In this document: one piece after another, positions 57,901-64,000 of the stretch
Layout of the letters: every line of letters starts with the position of its first letter
Numbering within the stretch: the first letter of the stretch is position 1
Source: Piromyces finnis
Taxonomy: Eukaryota > Neocallimastigomycota > Neocallimastigomycetes > Neocallimastigales > Neocallimastigaceae
Assembly (NCBI GenBank): GCA_002104945.1
Contig: MCFH01000007.1
Coordinates: 248,001 to 312,000, forward strand
Reading direction: 5' to 3'
Length of the DNA stretch: 64,000 bases
Program-made: the position numbers and the translations under genes
Notes under the pieces: model-generated
Database searches by the model: none
What the model was told of the DNA's origin: nothing
What the model saw: the letters and a program-made list of their open reading frames with translations, nothing else

Positions 57901-60146
57901 GTAAAAGTAATAGTAACTTCACTTTACCAAGTTATCCAAACCCATTTAGAGCAGATGGCGTCGGTTCTTCTTCTTCTTTAAATGAACTTGTTAAATCAAA
58001 AAGAAACAGTATAAGTAGTTGGGACCCTGTACAGCCATTAACTAACTCTCAAAGTATAAATATTAATAATAATAAGAGAAAAAGTATATTTTCTACTATT
58101 AATACTCCACCATTAGATGCTATTTTTAAGAATACTCAAGTTCATTCTTCCTCATTAATTACTAATAATACTCAAACTAATGAAATAAATTCAAAATCTT
58201 TACCAGAGCCAACTTTACCAAATGTTGGAATATTAGATGAAGACATAATACCAGCAATAACAAATTCTCCAACTAGTAAAAGAATAAGTACTATTCAAAA
58301 TTCTACCAATGACAATAAAATATCAAATATTGGTTTATTAAACAATAATAATAATATAAATACAACTGAGGGAAATGTTGTTATAGGAAAGCCTATTACA
58401 ACAAATTCTACAATTGAAGATTTACTTCATACCATTCTTTTAGTTACATGTTATTCCGAAGGTCATGATGGTATAGCTAATTCATTAGATTCACTTTCAT
58501 ATACAGACTATCCAGATTCACTTAAATTAATAATCGTTATTTGTGATGGTTTAGTCAAGGGTGAAGGTAATGACAAATTAACCCCTGATGTTGTTGTTGA
58601 TATGATTGATCCAGGAGATGGAAGCAATTATCATTGTAATGAACCTGAACCAAAAAGTTATGTAGCAATTGCAGAAGGTAAGAAACGTCATAATATGGCA
58701 AAAGTTTATGCTGGTTGGTATAGATATGCTATAAATGCCTATGATCGTAAAATTCCAATGATTGGTATTGTAAAGTGTGGAACTGAAAGTGAGCGAAATG
58801 GCCCAAAAAAGGAAAAAAAACCAGGAAATCGTGGTAAAAGAGATTCACAAATTATGTTATTAGGATTCCTAAGTAAAGTAATGTTTAATGATCGTATGAC
58901 GGAATTTGATTTTGATCTTTTTACAAAAATTCATGAAATTACAGGTGTTTATGCCGATATTTATGAAAGCATTATGATGGTTGATGCTGATACCATTGTC
59001 GATAAGGACTCTCTTGCTCATTTGGTTGCATGTCTAGTTGAGGATCCAAAGATTATGGGATTATGTGGTGAAACTCAGATTGCTAATAAAACTGAAAGCT
59101 GGGTTACAATGATTCAAGTCTTTGAATATTATATTTCTCATCATATGTCTAAAGCATTCGAATCTGTATTTGGTGGTGTCACCTGCCTACCGGGTTGCTT
59201 CTGTATGTATAGAATTAAATCCAGGAAGGGTGTGCATGGTTACTGGGTTCCAATTCTTGCTAACCCAGCAATTGTTGAACAGTACTCTGAAAATAAAGTA
59301 AATACATTACACAAGAAGAATTTATTACTTTTAGGTGAAGATCGTTATTTATCAACATTAATGTTAAGAGAATATCCAAAAAGAAAAATGGTATTTGTAC
59401 CTCAAGCAACATGTAAAACTATTGTTCCAAGTGAATTCAAGGTTCTTCTTTCACAAAGACGGAGATGGATTAATAGTACTGTTCATAATCTTCTAGAGTT
59501 AGTTCTTGTTAATGATTTATGTGGTACATTTTGTATTTCAATGCAGTTTGTAGTTTTAATGGAATTAATTGGAACAGTCGTATTGCCAGCAGCAATTTTC
59601 TTTACTTATTATTTAATAGGAACTTTCTTTTTTTCTGGATCTAAAAATATAATTTCACTTTTACTTATGGTTCTAATTATGGGATTACCAGCTATCCTTA
59701 TTAGTTTAACTTCTCGTGAAATGAAATATATATTATGGATGATGGTATATCTTTTAGCTCTTCCTATATGGAATTTTGTTTTACCAGTTTATTCTTTCTG
59801 GCATTTTGACGATTTTAGTTGGGGTCAAACACGTATGGTTGAGGGTGAGACAAAAAACAAAAATGATGATAATAAAATGGACAAAGATGAGGTAGAAAAT
59901 AAATTTAATAGTTCGGAAATTATTATGAAAAAATGGGAAGAATGGGAAAAGATTCGAAGAGCAGAATTATTGGCTAATGAATTCTATCTTCATTCTACAG
60001 AAAAGAGTGAAGGTGATATGGGAAATTATACTACTTTTTATAATGAAACTCAACCATCACAAATAAATAGCACAAACAAAAGATATACTGGATCCTTTAA
60101 TAATATTATATTAGATAATCATAATATATATAATTATCATAACTGA
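54945..60146 (+). CDS. Chitin synthase, division 2 (class IV-like), three exons
   Basis: Exons 54945-55464, 55627-55911 and 56032-60146 (introns of 162 and 120 bases, both phase 1) encode 1,639 residues. The first ~500 are Asn/Tyr-rich and disordered, with a repeated YPYSDTPIQNE motif. A membrane helix follows near 512-534, then a cytochrome-b5-like domain (KLGNVYYSWDDLKKL near 645), a helix near 740-765 and a Ser/Asn-rich linker. The GT2 catalytic domain starts near 1069 (VTCYSEGHDG) and contains VDADT (~1252), GEDRYL (~1370) and the signature QRRRW (~1410). Several C-terminal helices (~1435-1530) form the chitin channel. It polymerises UDP-GlcNAc into cell-wall chitin at the plasma membrane. 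The b5-like domain without a myosin motor fits class IV (yeast Chs3 type). An internal ATG at 56034 might be taken as the start, but the upstream frames join perfectly. Confidence 0.92.
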
Positions 60147-60742
60147 AATATTAATATATATATTTATTTACTAATATATTTATAAGAAATGTAAATATTA
60201 TACCATTAATATTAAATAATTATTACTTATCATTATTTATCAATTATTGTAAATTTTTTTAATTTATTAATTAAATAATATTTCGTTTATTTTATGTGAT
60301 ATATTATGATATATAATCAAACAATGATGTTTAAATATTATTAACTATAACATTATTAAATTTGTAAACTATCTCACATGTTTTTTTTAATATTATTATT
60401 ATTATTATTATTATTATATTCGTTTTTCAGTTAATAAATTTCGTCATAATAATTATTATTTATTATTATGATTATTATTATTAAATAAATATAATTAAAA
60501 AAATATATATATATAAATTTTTGAGTTGGTATCATTTGTTGTTATCAATAAATTGAAATAGTAGTAGAATTAAAATAATTTTTAATATTTATCTATATAT
60601 ATCTATACATCTTAAAAAATATTGGTAAATTATTATTGTAATATAGTATAATATGAATAGTTTCATAAATATTGTGAATTTTTAAATATAATATTCTTAA
60701 TTTAATATATCTTATTTTCTTTTTGTATTATGGCTAACTACG
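60147..60742. other. Convergent intergenic region
   Basis: AT-rich gap between the stop codons of the chitin synthase and KAP3 genes, with an ATT repeat at 60392-60418. No other feature. Confidence 0.6.
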
Positions 60743-63700
60743 TTATACACTATAATCATCATCTGGGACATTTAATTCACCATATATTCTTCTCATTCTT
60801 TCTTCTTCATCATTATAATTGTCATCATCACTAGAATCAAACATAGAATTTTCATCATATTCATCATCATATTCTCTTCCTTTCCAACCTCTAGTATTAT
60901 ATTCAAGTACTTCTTCGTTCATCATACCATCACCTGGATCTTCTTCCATTCCAAGAGTATTTGCCATTAATCTTAACCATTCAGAATTATGCCACTGGAA
61001 TCTTTGCTGACGAATTTTTATAACCCATTCATCATTTGTTTCCTAATTTTTATAAATAATTTATATAGTTCATATCAGTTAATAAATAAAATATAATATA
61101 ATATAATATAATATATATTATTATTATTATTACAGCTATAATGTCAAGGCATGTATCACACATTTCTCTTATTTTTACATTTCTATCATATAACAAATCT
61201 ATTAAATAGGATACAATATCTATAAAATTATCATAGTAATTTAATCAATCAATAATATTAATATTTTGGCATAATAAAATAATGATATTTATTGTTTATA
61301 AGATTAATTATTATTTGAAATACACACGTGTCTGAATTAAGAGGACAGTTCTAGTACTCTCATGTAATAAAAACTGATATATAGCGTATATAATTTGTAA
61401 AATTATTTCATCATCTTCTTCCTTACCTAAAAATATTGTTTATATAAGTTATTTTAAAATATGTAAATATAATATAATAATTAAATTAATATTTATTACT
61501 AAAAATTTATAAATATTTAAAAATAAAATAAAATTAATAACATACATATCATTAATGTAATTAATAAAGGTATAATGTCCATTTCAATTACTTTTGGTGC
61601 AATTCCTTCGTCATTTGACATTGTACCTAATAGTACTACATATTGTAATGTTACATCATCATCTTCGCTTAATTGGTTTTCTGATGAAGAATTCTTTTCT
61701 TCATAATAAGAATAATCAGAATCACCCAATGATTTTAATTCTTTATTATCTTGTGCACTAGCTAATGTCTTGGAATTTACACATACCTCTTGAAGTTGAC
61801 TTGCAATTAATTCTAAAAGGTGATATGTATCTGTTAATTTCGCCCAATCAAACTCTTCTATGGTAAGATTAGAAAGAATACCTAATAATTCTACTAATAA
61901 ATCTGGAGTTTTAAGTGATTTTTCTAATAATAACATAATATCATCAATATAATCAAGAAATAACATTTTTGTTGGTCCTTCATGCATTGAAATATTACGT
62001 ATCATTTTAAGTAGAAGTGGATCATGTGTTTTTAATGCACGTTTCATTAAAAATTTAATTCCATGATCTTCACACATACATTCTGCACATTTAATATTAC
62101 ATGCTAAATTAATACCTAATGCAATTAAATCCACATCGACTCTATCACCTTTGGTTTCTAATATCATTTTCATTATCTTTGATTTTATAATTGAAAATAA
62201 ATTTTAAATTAACAATTTGAATATATAAAATATTGAATTCTTCAAATATATATTATTTATTATAAAACAAAAACTATATTACCGTTGGAATAATATCTGT
62301 ATATGAAAAAGCAAATTTATTTTTATCATCAATACTTAATTGATATAATAATTGTATTATATAAGTATAATTTTGTTTTACTTGAATTAATTCACATATT
62401 TTTGGAATAAATCCATATTTTACCATAAGTGTTCTTATTTCTTGATCATGTGAAAGATTAATTAAAAGTCTTAAAATTATATTGAATAAACTTGAATTTT
62501 CTGGTTGTAATAATTTCAATATTTTTGGAAGGAATTCATTTGATAATTCTAAAAATTCTTGTTTATTATCTTTAAAAACACTAAGTTTTTTCAAAAAAGT
62601 AATTATTACTACTAAAAGTTGTGGTAATTTCCGATCTAATAAAAATACTAAATATTTTATTACATCTCGTTTTAACATTTTAACTTCAATAGTTAGATCT
62701 TCTGCAAGATTTAATAATAGATGAAATAATATAAATAAAAGTTGATCTTGTTTCTGTAAAAGAGATTGAAATTTTTTATTTTCATGTTCTAAGTTTTTAG
62801 CTAATTGAGTATTTTCAGTATTTTGCTGATATTTTATTTTTAGATTTTCTAAATCTTCTTTCCATATTTTTTCACGGCTAATTTCTTGATCTGCAATTTT
62901 TAAACACATATCTCCTATCTTTTGGGAAGTAATTATTGGATGATATATTGAATAATTTGAGAAACAGAAAAATATATATATAATGTTTGTAACTAATTCT
63001 AATGATTTTTTTCCATCCTCTCTTAATACACGGGCCAAAGCACTAACAAATAATTCTATTTTTTAATAAAAAGAAATTATAATTTTTGCATATTATTATA
63101 GAAAAAGAAATATATTTTCATTAATAAATGTATTATTAATCCCATAATTAAAATTCATTATTTATAAATTATTAAATTATAAATTATAATTTAATGACAT
63201 TTTTTAATAACATATTTTTATATTATATTTTAAAGTAATTAATTACCATCTCCTAATAAAATTTCCATATTTTCTGGTACTTTAACTAATTGCAACAATA
63301 ATCTTGTACTCCTAATTTTATCATCCATGTCTTCATATAATAAAGATATATAATCATCTAATTTTTCAATATATGCTTCTTCCTATTTATTATAATTATG
63401 AATAATATCTAATTAATATTTCTTTAAATAAAAGTTATAAATATATCAACTTTACCTCAAATTTATTTTCCTGTATTTGTATCATTTGTTTTTTCAAAGT
63501 ATGCTTATCAGGATCACCTCCACACATTGACATTTTTCTTTTTTGTAAATAGTAAAGCTGTTGCTCAACATCATTTATTCGTGAAGGATGAATTAATTTA
63601 CATTTATCTACTAATTCTTTAGCTAATTCTGAAATATCACTATTTGCTGATAAAGATTTGATTTTGATACTGATATTATAATAGTAATATTTATATATTG

Positions 63701-64000
63701 AAATATTGCAATATATTATCATTACTAATTAATAAATCAATTTTATTAATATTATATTTTTTATTATATATAGCAAATATTTTACATCTTCTGCATTTGT
63801 TTTTTTTCACCAAGTATTGGGTATTCATTATCATTCATAATCCATGCTTGCACTGTATAATTAACAATAACAGCACATTCATTAGGATGGACGTCTATAT
63901 CACCTGTCGTAACTTTTCTTTATATAATAAATATCGAAATAGGAATAAATATAAAATAGAACCTCCTTTCATTCAAATAGTTATACAAATTTATAAATAC
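60743..64000 (-). CDS. KAP3: Kinesin-2 accessory subunit KAP3, 5' end beyond window
   Basis: Eight exons on the minus strand, phases consistent: 63917-63786, 63669-63456, 63382-63247, 63055-62283, 62176-61546, 61426-61328, 61219-61134, 61042-60743. The first exon lies beyond 64000 or in 63918-64000. Recognisable KAP3 segments in order: DIDVHPNECAVIV, SLSANSDISELAKELVDKCK, LIHPSRINDVEQQLYYLQ, LARVLREDGKKSLELVTNII, YIFFCFSNYS, LLLNLAEDLTIEVKMLKRD, MIRNISMHEGPTKMLFLDY, and QRFQWHNSEWL near the end. KAP3 is an armadillo-repeat protein that joins the kinesin-2 motor pair to cargo in anterograde intraflagellar transport, fitting a flagellated zoospore. After the WHNSEWL region only a short acidic tail remains (EYDDEYDENSMFDSSDDD). 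The internal ATG of the exon at 62176 is not a start. Confidence 0.92.

Overview
The window looks like a nuclear contig from an anaerobic gut fungus (Neocallimastigomycota). The reasons are taken together. Noncoding DNA is extremely AT-rich and full of homopolymers and ATT/TTTA microsatellites. Secreted GH3 beta-glucosidase genes are intronless and much richer in GC than their surroundings. A chitin synthase marks a fungus. A KAP3 subunit of kinesin-2 marks an organism that builds flagella (zoospores). Housekeeping genes carry many short GT..AG introns. The assignment is inferred from content; no marker gene was searched.

Layout. 0.5-3 kb: a two-exon membrane-anchored DUF229 phosphatase/sulfatase-like gene. 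3.5-5.5 kb: a 5'-truncated LINE. 5.9-8.1 kb: GH3 gene 1 (minus). 10.1-10.6 kb: a SINE-like insertion with a 17-bp target duplication. 11.4-14.9 kb: an ankyrin-repeat/SH3 gene with a frameshift. 15.3-17.0 kb: two LINE remnants. 17.4-19.8 kb (minus) and 26.1-28.4 kb (plus): two GH3 genes encoding identical 771-residue proteins, on the arms of a large inverted repeat of about 3.4 kb per arm with a 5.8-kb spacer that contains further SINE-like copies. 29.6-34.9 kb: a full-length LINE (5.3 kb) nested in an older LINE copy and disabled by two small lesions. 35.1-36.5 kb: a Ty1/copia reverse-transcriptase relic. 37.2-40.7 kb: Miro/Gem1 (15 exons). 41.3-43.5 kb: a Dbp3-type DEAD-box helicase (7 exons, minus). 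44.2-46.2 and 48.4-50.5 kb: a tandem pair of single-pass membrane proteins with a periplasmic-binding-protein-like ectodomain. 51.6-53.0 kb: another LINE remnant. 54.9-60.1 kb: a three-exon chitin synthase with a cytochrome-b5-like domain. 60.7 kb to the right edge: KAP3 (minus, 5' end outside the window).

The genes do not form a pathway cluster. The left half is an accessory region in which cellulolytic beta-glucosidase genes have multiplied among retroelements; the right half (37-64 kb) is mostly ordinary cell biology: organelle trafficking, ribosome assembly, cell wall and flagellar transport. The most notable items are the inverted GH3 duplication with patchy sequence sharing with the third copy, the nested LINE whose boundaries can be set to the base, a SINE-like family with a tRNA-like box A that shares a 37-base block with the resident LINE, and the pair of PBP-like surface proteins. 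All exon joins given here were checked for reading phase by hand.
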